This document shows, piece after piece, positions 42,925 through 54,900 of a stretch of DNA of 64,000 nucleotides. Position 1 is the first letter of the stretch. Every line of letters begins with the position of its first letter. A program made the position numbers and the translations under genes. The DNA is taken from assembly GCF_010183535.1 (NCBI RefSeq), contig NC_071328.1:15438001-15502000 (forward strand). The letters are read 5' to 3'. This stretch comes from Caenorhabditis remanei. Lineage: Eukaryota; Nematoda; Chromadorea; Rhabditida; Rhabditidae. The notes beneath the pieces were generated by a model, which did not search any database, was not told where the DNA came from, and saw only the letters and a program-made list of their open reading frames with translations.

Positions 42925-45779
42925 TCAGATCATCGCCTTGCGTCCGAGGTCTCCAAGCTCGTTTGGCTCCTCCAAAAATTCACAAATCGAGTCGACAAAG
43001 AATTTCGGGTCGTCGGCGTGAATCCAGTGGTTAGACCAGGCGGTTTCGGCGAATTTTACCTGGAAATAGACAAATCTGAGTGGGGAGAGCTGAAAAACGA
43101 GGCGAAGGCGCGCCAGAATATTGATTTTAGGCTAGAAATCCCGCTTTTCGCGATTTTCTGGATTATAAACGAAAATTTCAGTCTATTCCTCGCTAAAAAT
43201 GACTATTGCCCACGTTTTTTCCACTAGAATTACTCTAATTAAGGAAAAATGGAAAAGGCGCCGAAGGTGCGCCAGAAATCCGATTTTAGCCTAGAAAAGC
43301 ACTCTTTATATCGATTTTTTGCAATTTTCAGCTTAAAATGACTGAAATTTCATAAAATCCACGTTATTCCGATCATTTTGAGCCAAAAGTCAGTGAATAT
43401 CGTCAAATGATCAGAACAACGCGGATTTTATGAAATTGTGATCATTTGAAGTTAATAATCACAAAAATCGGTCCAAAAATAGCTGAAACTGAAATTTTGG
43501 TCAAAACCTGATTTTTCGAAAATTTGGTCATTTTTTGACGATTGAAACGAAATTAGATCTTTTTTTGCGATTTTTCTGAATTTTCCTAGATTTTCAGTCT
43601 ATATCTAGCTTAAAGTGACCATCGGGCGCCTTTCGTTCACTAGATTTACTGAAACTAAAGAAAAAGGAAACGCGCCCAAGGTGCGCCAGATAAACCGATT
43701 TTAGCCTAAAAAGACGGTTTTTAAATCGATTTTTTGCGATTTTTCTGCGATTTTTCTGGAATTTCAGCGGTTTCTTACCATCGGGAACATTTTCTCGACT
43801 CGATTTTTGTGAGCGGCTGGCAAGAATCCGGATCCAGAAGCACGCTGGAACAGAGTGGGGCCCTCGAAAACTCCGAATCGAATATCGTGACTCAGAAGAT
43901 AGATATAAGTCTCGTCGATCACATTCAGATTACACGTCCACTGAGCCTTTCCGTTGACGTCTTCGCCGAGATTTCCGCGAACGAATTGGTAGAGAAGCAC
44001 TTTTGAGACCTTCTCGCCGAGTTCCGCCATCACTTCCGATCGGGTTTTGTTCATGTCCGTAGCGATCATGTGTTTGATACAGTCGAGATATTCTGGAAGA
44101 GATCGAGATGGAAATTGCGGTCATTTTGAGATAAAATTCACGTTTTTTCCGATTATTTTGAGCGAAAAATCGGTGAAAACCGTCGAAAAATGACTGAAAC
44201 AGTGAAATATTGGAAACTTTTGACCGAAATCTGGAACTTTTTCAGTCTTTAACCGAAAGTTTGGTAAAGTTCGTCAAGAAACGGCCGAAATAGCGAAAAA
44301 TTAGTTAAAGTTTCAAACTTCGGTAACAATTTTTCCAATCTTTCGCGATTTCGGCCATTTTTTGACGGTTTACACCGAATTTTGGCTGAAAATACCTAGA
44401 AAATCGTGAATTTTTTTTTTTGGTGAAACTGACTTTTCGGTCAAAAATTTTTGAGAAAAAATAATTTTTCCCATTTTGGTCATTTTTTCACGATTTCGGC
44501 CGAATTTTGGCTCAAAATAATCAGCAAATCGTGATTTTCAGAAAAAAAAGTGAGTATGGGAAGCCGACGAAACAAGCTGAAAATTAGCGAAATTTCACAA
44601 TTTCCCTTTCTCTCTATGGTTTTTGGCTCAAAAGAACCAAAATTACGGAATCTACGAGATGAATTTAGTCTTAGCGCTCCAATCTAGGCTACTCTACTGT
44701 CTAACTACCGCAAATACAGTATTCTCGGACACAAACCAATCGATTTTGATCCTAAAACTTAGATCCTAGGATCAAAACTACAGTAGTCGGATCCTAAAAT
44801 GTGGATCCTGGGATCCAAACTACAGTATCCTTGAGTACTTTGTCCCAAAACCAACCGGCTCTCTTCAACGGATACCCCAACGGCGACATATCCTCGACAA
44901 TCAGATTCTTAATGCGTGGCGCGTATTCTGGCGTCGTCGCCAACTGTGTGACCGTCTTCCCGCCCATCGAATGACCGTGAAGGTTGACTTGATCCTCTCC
45001 AGTGATCTTCCGAACCCAATCGATAAATCCAACGAGATCATCAGCCATCTCGGGATACGTCATAGAAGGAGCCATTGAGCTGCCACCGTGATTACGGTTC
45101 TCCACGGCGAACACCATACATCCGAGACGTTGACTCAGATCCTTTCCCACACGAATCCAGTTTTCCTTGGTACCGAACAGACCCGGCACCAGAATAAGGG
45201 GGGTGCCGCTGGAACGCATATTTCCGAAAGTGAGATTCGCGAGCATCATCTGGAAATGAAATTGTTGGGAAATTTAGGATCAGGTTACGGTAGTTTTGAT
45301 TCTAGAATCTAGGATCCGACTACTGTAGTTTAGATCCTGGGATCTAGGATCCGACTACTGTAGTTTGGATCCTTGGATCTAGGATCCGACTACTGTAGTT
45401 TTGATCCTGGGATCTAGGAACCGACTACTGTAGTTTTGATCCTAGCATCTAGGATCCGACCATTGTAGTTTTGATCCTGGGATCTAGGATCCGACTACGG
45501 TAGTTTTGATCCTGCGATCTAGGATCCGACTACGATAGTTTTGATCCTGCGATCTAGGATCCGACTACGATAGTTTTGATCCTAGGATCTAGGTTCCGAC
45601 TACTGTAGTTTTGATCCTGGGATCTAGGATCCGACTACTGTAGTTTTGATCCTGGGATCTAGGTTCCGACTACTGTAGTTTTGATCCTAGGATCCAAATT
45701 CTAAAATGGATTACGGTACCTGAGACGTCGAATTCGACGATCCGAAGCGGCGAGCCACATTGAGAAGTTTCGAGTTCAT
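42925..45779 (-). CDS. ABHD11-like alpha/beta hydrolase
   Basis: Minus-strand exons 45779-45720, 45249-44856, 44092-43779 and 43059-42925 give 300 residues. The first 20 are basic and Ser-rich (MNSKLLNVARRFGSS), which fits a mitochondrial targeting peptide. The alpha/beta-hydrolase core shows PGLFGTKENW (oxyanion region), VENRNHGGS, the nucleophile elbow GHSMGGK (Ser about 114), VEDMSP (acid about 140) and NHWIHADDP (His about 267), in the order found in ABHD11/YbfF-type esterases. In mammals ABHD11 is mitochondrial and supports lipoylation of 2-oxoglutarate dehydrogenase. The exon 2 donor is G|GTTGGT, chosen because it alone restores phase with exon 3. Three long introns are repeat-filled. 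Confidence 0.88.
45283..45715. repeat. About 40-bp tandem repeat in ABHD11-like intron 1
   Basis: About eleven copies of TAGGATCCGACTACTGTAGT followed by TTTGATCCTGGGATC, period about 38-40 bases. It occupies nearly all of intron 1. Related TACTGTAG/GGATCC phrases recur at 46.0-48.9 kb. Confidence 0.88.
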
Positions 45780-47711
45780 GGTATCGGGATTTAGTGAATT
45801 TGTCTGTCCCCCTCCATCGGCTTCCCCCTTTTATTCACCGAAATTTGAATAAAAAGGGGCGGGGCGTCTGATGATGGATGGCGCCAGGTGGCGCGGTCGC
45901 GATGCCCGGCGATCAACCGACTGGCCGTTGATCGAAAAAGATTAGAGAGCAAAAGGGGCGTGGCCTACTCTCTGTCTGTATGTCTGGAATCCGGATGTCC
46001 AGAAACTTGTGGAGTATATATAGACAACGTTTTCGATAGCTCCGCCCACTTTTTGTCTAGAACTTGATCCTGGATCCGGGTTACTGTAGCTGGGCCGGTT
46101 CGTTCAGTTTTAGGCTAAATTTTTTCAGATTTTCGGGGTTTTTAGCTCGATTTTTAGCAAATTTCGAGATTTTTCTATAAAAATTGGTACAACTTTTGTC
46201 AAGATTTGATCCTGGATCCGGGTTACTATAGCTGGTTGGGGTGTCGTCTGTCTGTGTGTCGGTTTGTCCTGTTTTTCGGATTTTCGTGGTTCTCAGCTAT
46301 CTAACAGACTAAAAGTCGGGATTTTTCCGAAAAAATTGATTTAAAATGCGGAAAATCGGCTTGCATTAGTATTTCAGCCGATTTTCAGCATTCTTAACCT
46401 ATTTTTTCGGAAAAATCCCGATTTGTAGTCTATTAGAGAGCTGAAAACCCTGAAAATCGGTGAAACTGGACTAGCCGACACACAAACAGACGAAACCGCA
46501 ACCAGGTACAGTAACCCCGATCCAGGATCAAATTTTGACAATAGTTAGACGGACACACAAACTGACATCGAGACTAGCTACAGTATCCCCGATCTAGGAT
46601 CGATTAAGAAATGCTGATGCAACTTTTTAATAACTCCTCCTACTTTTTGTCAAGATTTGATCCCGGATCCAGCTTACTGTAGCTGGTAGTCCACGACTTT
46701 TTTAAATATCGATTTCGATACTCCAGAGGGTACTGTAGCATCCTCGACTACCGTAACCTCCATCCTGGATTACTGTAGTTCCCGATGTTTGATGTCTCTA
46801 CTCGATCAAACCAATAATCATTGGCTTTTCGACTGATCGTCGGCTTTTTGGTTTTTTTTTGATAAAAATTCGTGAGAACCGTCACAGTACGAAATAAATC
46901 AAAAGTCAGATGATGAATAGCGGGTGTTTTGTGTTGGAAATTCAATGGAAAACCCGAAAAAAACTGAATTTTTGTGTTTTCGAAGTAGGAAAACTCAAAA
47001 ATTCCAGAATTTTCCAGGTAAAAATCGATGAAAACTGGCTGAAAATGGGAAATCCGGCTAATTTCTGAAGCTAACTCCTCATATCGCGTTTTCTCAAAAA
47101 ATTCTAATCTTCAAATCCTGAAAATCGGCTGAAATTCTAACAGGTGACTGTAGCTGGTCGCGATGTCTGTCTGTGTATCGGTCTGTCCAGTTCTTTTGCT
47201 TATTTTCGAGTTTTCGGGGTTTCCAGCTCTCTAACAGATGAAAAATCAGGATTTTTCGGAAAGAATTGGTTAAGAATGCTGAAAACCGATTTTCAGCTGA
47301 TTTTCAACATAATTTAATCAGTTTTTTCTGAAAAATCCCGAGTTTTAGTCTGTTAGACAGCGGAAATCCCCAAAAATCCAAAAAAAAATTAGCCAAAAAC
47401 TGGACAAACCGACCCACAGACAGACGCCGCTAACACCTACAGTAAACCGGATCCAGGATCAAAACTGGACAAAAGTTGAACCAATTTTTTCGGAAAAAAG
47501 CCCGAGTTTTGCCGAAAATCGGCTGAAATACCCAATCGATCCTACAGTACCCCTCTAGAAGCTACAGTACCCAAATAAATACATTTTATTCCTCCAAAAA
47601 ACTCAATTACAATAATTACACAAAAAATAGAGTTTTTGGAAATACTAAAATCTGCGTTCTGGTCATTTTTAGTGTTCTTCGATCATCACGATGACGTCGG
47701 GGGGCGTGGCC
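45780..47711. repeat. Intergenic region with two foldback elements
   Basis: No gene is seen. At about 46190-46545 a foldback starts TTTGATCCTGGATCCGGGTT with GTCTGTCTGTGTGTCGG, and ends with CCGACACACAAACAGACG and ATCCAGGATCAAAT. At about 47148-47475 is a second copy (TGTCTGTCTGTGTATCGG against CCGACCCACAGACAGACG). Both have an inner TTTTTCGGAAAAATCCCG palindrome. A partial third copy is at about 55075-55345. Promoter elements of the ABHD11-like gene should lie just right of 45780. Confidence 0.6.
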
Positions 47712-49287
47712 TCAAGCAAAGTGTTGCTCGATCGTCTCGATGGCGAGTTCGTCTTGGAGCATTTGTTGGACACGCTGAAATTGGGAATTTTCAGTCAGAA
47801 ATCTGGAATTTTTAGCCAAAAATAGCCGAAATTTCATGATTTTCTGTCAAAAACAACTGAAATTCATCGAAAACCTACCAAATCAGCAGTCGGAAGGTAT
47901 TTCTGAATACGTGCCAAGCTTGCTGGCGAAATTGAGCCACGGAGCACTTTCAGAAGTTGGGCGGTCTCGCCAGTCAACGCGATCGCGTTTGACATGTGAA
48001 TCGCACCCAATTCGGAGGTTTCTTCTGGAATTGATCATTATATTCGTGTAGATCAAAACTAGAGCTACATTTTTGTAGTTTGTAGTTTCGCGGTAGCTCC
48101 GCCCACTTTTGAGATATGCGTCTTGAAAAATAATTGTGGTTTTTCTGGAATTTTCAAGCGAAAAATTCGAAAAATTGGCTGAAATTTCCAGAAAAATCCT
48201 TAAAAACCCACAATTTTATGGCTCGGCTATCTTTAAAGGAGCATATCTCAAAAGTGGGCGGAGCTAGTGGATAATTGTTAACTCTGAAAAAAATCGGAAT
48301 CCAGGATCCGGGGTACTGTAGTTGGATCCTAGGGGGTACTGTAACTTTAAGATCAATGTGTGAAGGATTACGGTAGTTGAGGATTCTAGGGGTTACGAAA
48401 GCTAGAAAATTGTATCCGGGTTACTGTAACTCTGGATCAAAAACTGTGAATCCAGGATCCGGGGTACTGTAGTTGGATCCTAGGGGGTACTGTAACTTTA
48501 AGATCAATGTGTGAAGGATTACGGTAGTTGAGGATTCTAGGGGTTACGAAAGCTAGAAAATTGTATCCGGGTTACTGTAACTCTGGATCAAAAACTGTGA
48601 ATCCAGGATCCGGGGTACTGTAGTTGGATCCGAGGGGGTACTGTAACTTCAGGATCAGGTGTGAAGGATTACGGTAGTTGAGAATTCTAGGGGTTACGGA
48701 AGCTAGAAAATTGTATCCGGGTTACTGTAACTCAGGATGAAAGATCTTGGATCCAGGATCCGGGGTACTGTAGTTGGATCCTAGAGGGTTACTGTAACTT
48801 TAGGATCAGGGTGTGAAGGATTACGGTAGTTGAGGATTCTAGGGGTTACGGAAGCTAGAAAATTGAATCCGGGTTACTGTAACTCAGGACGAAAGGTCTT
48901 GGATCCAGGATCCGGGGTACTGTATTTCGATCCTCTATCTAACTCACCGTCATCCATATAAGCCTCTCCCAAATCCATTTGCTCGGTGAACAACTTCTCG
49001 CACACCTTTCTCACTTGCTCATCCTCGATATTGAACATCAAACCGGTTTCCTTACCGGCTCCGGCTCTCTGCGATTCCACGACGGCTTTCGGCTCTCCGG
49101 GAGCTGGAAGAGAGACCGATGGAGTCGCTCCGGCTCCAGGAGCTCCAGGAGCATCAGTAGCACCACAACAGTCAGAAGCGGAGCACTTCTTCGGGCGGCT
49201 CCAATAGTAGTAGATGATGGCGGCCAGCGCGGCGCCACCGACCACGGCGGCGGTCACAAGGATCGGACAACGGAACGGACGGTGCAT
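47712..49287 (-). CDS. Divergent TOM20-like mitochondrial import receptor
   Basis: Minus-strand exons 49287-48948, 48024-47879 and 47774-47712 give 182 residues. Residues about 8-29 are a membrane anchor (ILVTAAVVGGAALAAIIYYY) followed by basic RPKK, as in outer-membrane TOM20. A low-complexity Pro/Ala/Cys linker follows. A TOM20-type receptor domain spans about 90-160 (KLFTEQMDLGEAYMDDEE, AIHMSNAIALTGETAQLLKV, ARIQKYLPTADLV); compare the family pattern of an aromatic-rich helix, LGEE, then a TPR-like HxxNAI helix. The C-terminus is an acidic helix (VQQMLQDELAIETIEQHF). It would bind presequences of proteins entering mitochondria. The sequence is divergent enough to be a second, lineage-specific paralogue. 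An AATAAA on the minus strand is near 47585. Confidence 0.75.
48048..48285. repeat. Foldback element, CTCCGCCCACTTTTGAGATA family
   Basis: GTAGATCAAAACTAGAGCTA and GCTCCGCCCACTTTTGAGAT on the left are mirrored by ATCTCAAAAGTGGGCGGAGC on the right. It is the leftmost member seen of a family repeated through 52-62 kb. It lies in intron 1 of the TOM20-like gene. Confidence 0.7.
48298..48930. repeat. 151-bp tandem repeat in TOM20-like intron 1
   Basis: Units start ATCCAGGATCCGGGGTACTG at about 48299, 48450, 48601, 48751 and (partial) 48903, so the period is 150-152 bases with four full copies. The first two copies are essentially identical and the later ones diverge slightly, indicating recent expansion. 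The array stops about 20 bases from the exon 1 splice donor. Confidence 0.92.
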
Positions 49288-51944
49288 TCGGTTTTTGAAT
49301 ATTGATTTTGAATTTTTGAATCGATAGGGAGGGGGACCACGTGGCGCAGAGACGTGGAGGTTGAAGAAATGGGAATGGGGAAGGTCACGCGGGAAATTTG
49401 AATTTTTTGAGAATTTTGAAATTTGCAGGAAAAAAACACATTTCCAATTCAAAATAGCAGCGAAAAGGCTCATTTTTATAGATTTTCGGTTCGAAAATTC
49501 CATTTTTCCAGAGATTTGAGCCATTTTTTTGCAATTTCCCAGAAGCAGCTCCGGGACGTTTTGAAACCAAAAAATTTCGACACTAAATTTGAAAAAAGTC
49601 AGTGAAAATAAAGCCTTTGCCGTTCAATTTTATTGATTTTGCATGATTTTGCTTTAAATTGTCTGAAATCCAATTAAAAAAACTAACATTTTCAAAATTT
49701 TAAGTAGAAAAAATCGTTTTTCGACTTAAATTATTGAAAAAGTTAAATTTTTATTGCATTTCAGACACTTTGAAGCAAAATCATGCAAAATTAATAAAAT
49801 TGATCAGAAATTTCCTTATTTTTCAGAGATCTTTGTCAAATTTAGTGTCGAAATGTCTTGGTTTCGAAAAAAAAATGCAAAAATTTGCACAAAAATACCT
49901 GAAAACCCTCATTTTCAGCGGAAAAAATGCTGAAAATCGTGAAAATCGACTCGTATTCACCGGGAAAATGCACATTTCTCGAAAATCGTACTTACCTGTG
50001 TTTAGGCTGAAAATTATCTGAAAATCTCAAATTTTAGGCAGATCTCGGGTACGGTACCTCCGTTGGTTCTAGATTACTGTAGGATAATTTGTCTGTGTGA
50101 GGTCTATAGGGATTACTGTAGGATTCTACAGGTTACTGTATCTATGTTCATGTCGAAGTCGGTTTAAAAAAAGTAGTCGTGGCCGAATTGACGGATCCTA
50201 GGCCATCACGACTTCTTTTTATACCGATTACGAAAATAGTGTAGCTTACTGTAGTTCAAGGTTACTGTAGGATCGGCTTCTGTGAGATATCGGTTACTGT
50301 ACCCATGCTAACTTGCTTACTGTAGTTTGTCTCAGGATACTGTAGGTGTTCCCAAAAATTCTTTGATCTACCTCCATCCATTTTCCCCAGACACCCCCCC
50401 CCCCCCGTCCATCCTGGCACACCGGACACCCAGCACCACTGAGAGCCTTGGTACCTGTCGCCTCCCTCGATTATCATATTTGTATAGAGGAGAAGGTTCC
50501 CACGAAACTATACTATATGTCTGGCGACAGGTATAGAAAATTGGAAGAACTGTATCATTGAAATGGGCTACAGTATCCCAGGATATCATAGTAATATCGA
50601 AATCACTATTTGAAAAATAATAGTCCCCTGGCCTAGGATCCGCCAACTCGGCCATCACACTGACCAACCGATTACAGTGAGAAACTACACTGACCAAAAT
50701 TCCTGTTTCTTAAAATCAGTAAGAAGTCGTGTATGATAATGAGGGAAGCGACAGGTACCAAGCACTCGGTGGTGCTGGGCGTCCGGTGTGCCAGGATGGA
50801 CGGGGGGTGTCTGGGGAAAATGGATGGAGGTAGATCAAAAGAATTTTTGGAAACACCTACAGTATCCTGAGACAAACTACAGTAAACAAGTTAGCATGGG
50901 GTACAGTAACCTATATCTCACAGAGGCCGATCCTACAGTAACCTTGAACTACAGTAAGCTACACTATTTTCGAAATCGGTATAAAAAGAAGTCGTGGCCT
51001 AGGATCCGACAACTCGGTCATCGTCACTCGACACAGCTGAAAACGAGTGTTACCGTAATATTATGGGAAGGGAAATTTGAAATTTTTCAAACAGTTTTTT
51101 CGTCGAAAAACATGAAAAATCACTGAAAATTTGTCAGAAATAATTCAGACAGTCAGATTTTTAGAATTTTACTGAAAGTTCAGCCGAGTTGGTCATAAAA
51201 AATGGGTTATTTTGACCTAAAAACCAGAAAAACCGTATTTTGTCAATTTTCACGGTTTTTGTGGTTTTAGATCGAAATAACCCAATTTTCTGACTGATTT
51301 TGCTGATTTTTTAATTAAATTCCAAAAAAAATCTGTCTGTCTGAATTGACAAATTTTTCGCGATTTTTCATGTTTTTCTGGGAAAAATATGATAAAAATC
51401 GCTCGAAAATCGAAAAATTTCAAATTTTCCTTTCCCAAAATATTACGGTAGCACTCGTTTCCAGCTGTGTCGAGTGACGTCATGGTGAGATACCACGATG
51501 GCCGAGTTGTCGGATCCTAGGCCACGACTTCTTTTTATATAGATTTCGACATTACTACGGTATCCGGAGGGTACTGTAGATGTCAGGAATACGGCAGTAT
51601 CCATGACTACTGTAGCTTTGTACTGGAGCTGGGTTACTGTAGATCACAAACAATTTGAATTAAAAAAATTATTTATTAAAAAGGCGAAAAAATAGTACAT
51701 AGTGAATTAGAAATCACAGACAAAAATACAATTATCACAGGTATCGGAGAAAGTTCTAGTAAGGGACATTTCGAAACCGAGACATTTCGAAACCGAGACG
51801 TTTCGAAATTTCCGGTTTTCAACACCAAACACTAAAAATCACAATAAAAATAGGTTTTTAGTGATTTTTTCACATTTAGCGTCGAAATTTCATGGTTTCG
51901 AAACGTCCCGGTTTCAAAATGTCCCTGAAATTCAAAAAATGATA
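49288..51944. repeat. Intergenic region of nested inverted repeats
   Basis: No gene is seen. Contents: an inverted repeat about 49558-49868 (ACGTTTTGAAACC/TTTCGACACTAAATTTG against AAATTTAGTGTCGAAATGTC); a large inverted repeat with arms about 50175-50485 and 50735-51025 (GGCACACCGGACACCCAGCA against TGCTGGGCGTCCGGTGTGCC); another with arms about 51030-51090 and 51415-51480 (CACTCGACACAGCTGAAAAC against GTTTCCAGCTGTGTCGAGTG); and a TTTCGAAACCGAGAC repeat near 51770-51920. The AATAAA for the next minus gene is likely near 51670. Confidence 0.65.
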
Positions 51945-54900
51945 TCAATACAAACAACCCATATCCTTCTCGAAGTCTCCAGACGATCCGCCACGATTAA
52001 TATGGAAGAAATCGACGATTTCACTGACATAATACCTCCGATCATACCAGAATTGATTGGCAAGCACCAGGTTGATGATGGATTGGTCGAATCTGAGAAT
52101 TTATCGATTAGTCATGTAGATCAAAACGAGATCTTCATTTTTGTAGTTTACAGTTTTCAGATAGCTCCGCCCACTTTCGAGATATGCATCGTTGGCGTTA
52201 GAATAGCCTGGGGTGCCTGCGGCGCTTAAATCGGCTGATGTGACTTTGGCGCTAGAATCGGCTGGGGTGCCTGCGGCGCTAGAATCGTCTGGGGTGCCTG
52301 CGGCGCTGTAATTGGCTGGGGTGCCTGCGGCGCTTAAATCGTCTGGGGTGCCTTCGGCGCGAAAATCTTGTTGAAACAGCTATCTTTAAAGGCGCATATC
52401 TCAAAAGTGGGCGGAGCTATCAAAAAGTTGTCAACTACAAAAATATAGCCCTAGTTTTTATTTATATTTATTTTGCTGTTGACAATTTTTCTCACGCTCC
52501 ACCCACTTTTTAGATATGCACCTTTAAACGCTTGGAGGAAAGATTATGAGAGGGGAAGCTAGGCACATCAATTTTTGAACATTTTTTGTTTCAAAAATCT
52601 TAAAAATGCCTGAAAACTGAATTTCAGAAAAAAACAAAAACAATTTGCCACCGGGTGGACTCGAACCCTGGTACTCAGGTGGGGGACATGTTTAGTCGAA
52701 AATCCCACTGAACCATTTGGTCACTTTTTTAAAAACTGCCAAAAATAGGGTTTTTAGGTAGTTTTAACGACAAAAATAGAATTTTTTAGTTATTTTGATG
52801 TAAAAATCACATCAAATGACTATTTTCGGTAGTTTTTCCTTCAATTTTTTCAAACTTCCAACTTTAAAGGCGCGTATCTCAAAAGTGGGCGGAGCTATCG
52901 AAAAGTTGTAAACTACAAAAATGAAGCTCTTGTTTTGATCTACACGACTGTATACGTTTAAAAATTAACCGATCTTAAAAAAGTCCATAAAAATCGATAC
53001 TTACCGATGACAACCCGCATAATTGATAAACCGATCGTCCCCGTCGAACATACACCCGAGATCCGCCCCCTTTGGAGCCATGCAGTCTTCTTGGAGGGCA
53101 CACAGGAAGTACCTGGAATTTAAGACTGGAAAATTTGAAAAAAAAAAAAAAAATTTGAGGAAAAATGACTAAAAAATTGAATTACAAAAAAAAATGAAAA
53201 TTTTCAACTCGATGTAAAACTTTTACTTCTTGTTGCAATGTTCTAAATGTTATACCGTTGTATAGATCATAACTAGAACTTAATTTTTGTAGTTTGTAGT
53301 TTCTTAATAGCTCCGCCCACTTTTGAGATATGCGCCTTTAAAGATAGCAGACAACTGCCACCGGAGCCTGAGTATCCAACGGCTATCTTTAAAGGCGCAT
53401 ATCTCAAAAGTGGGCGGAGCTAAAGAAAACTTGTCAACTGTAGAAGTGTAGCCCTGTGTTTGATCTACCCAATGATCTAGAATTGAGACCGTTGTGATGT
53501 AATATAATTTCAGCACAGCGTCTCAAAGTTGTGCAATTTTCAGAAAATCTCAAAAAAAGTTTTTTTTGATTTTTTTCAATTTTTTCTGAAATTATCGATT
53601 TTCTTACCATTTCACCACATCCATCATTGTCTGCCGTGTATTCACCGCATACACAAATCCAGCATCATACATTTTCGCCTTTTGCTTCTTGAGCTCACTG
53701 GGATTGGTGGGGAAGTACTTGTAGACGGCTGGAAAGTGAAAAATAAGTATTTCTGACTGAAAATTTGCTGAAAATCACAAAAATCGGGTCTGGAATCCTC
53801 AAAAATCGAGTTTTCAGATCTAAAATTATATTTTTAGGCTAAAAATCTAGAAAAAATTGTTTTTTTTTTCAAAAATGTTTTTTTTTTGAATTTCTTAGGT
53901 AAAAATGAGATTTTCTGACTAAAAATTTGCTGAAAATTGCAAAAATTAGGTCTGGGAAACTCAAAAATCGAGTTTTCAGATCTAAAATTATGTTTTAGGC
54001 TAAAAATTTTTTAAAAAAAGCTAAAATCTGAAAAAAATTTATTTTTTGAAAAAACGTTTTTTTCGAGTTTTCAAAGTAAAAATGAGATTTTCTGACTGAA
54101 AATTTGCTGAAAATTGCAAAAATCGGGTATAGAAACCTTGGAAATCGAGTTTTCAGCTCTAAAATTATGTTTTCAGGATTAAAATTTTTTTCAAAAAAAA
54201 AAGTGTTTTTTTTTCGATTTTTTTGATCTACCTGGATTAGTGACCGACAGTATGCCATGTCCACTGTACCCATGCATCAGATACTGTCCCTTCCGACACT
54301 CCTTCAAATTCCTCTCCCAAATCTCTCGATTCCATCCGTCCTCGTGAGTCTCCCTGCCTTCTCGAAGGTCTCGAGCCGAACTTGATAACATGGGCGGCCT
54401 GAAATTTTTTTTTGGGTTACTGTAGCCACGCCTGGGGGTACTGTACCTGTCTCTGACGTGATTGTGGCAATTCACAAGGTCGTAGACATGAGAAACGTTG
54501 AGTTTCTCGAAAATCACCGACGAGTCCAAATACCAAATGGCGCCAAAATCACGGAGCGCCTCCGCGATGGCTATGGCCTTCCAGCGGTAGCTTTTCAAGG
54601 TTTTCATGTAGTCTGAATAGTTGGTGAAGTTGAAATAACGGATTTCCAGGTTGCAGGCTTTCTGAAAAATTGAAAATTAAAAAAACATTTCTACAATTTT
54701 TTTTTTGACAAAATCCTTAAGCTTGTAGTGCGCTTCCAGAAAGAAATTTTGTACGAAATTTTTATATGTCTGTGTAGATCAAATCAAGACCTTCATTTTC
54801 GTAGTTGACAATTTTCAGATAACTCCGCCCACTTTTGAGATATGCGCCTTTAAATAGGAATACCTTAGGGCTTGAAGAAGAAATGAAGCTATCTTTAAAG

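Noticed and set aside
49385..49605. Overlapping short frames upstream of the TOM20-like start
   Set aside because: Low-complexity AT-rich flank; the ATG at 49287 directly precedes the membrane anchor.
52647..52724. Possible functional tRNA genes at 52.7, 56.4, 60.7 and 62.7 kb
   Set aside because: B boxes are good but acceptor and anticodon stems do not close by eye; treated as tRNA-like parts of repeats.
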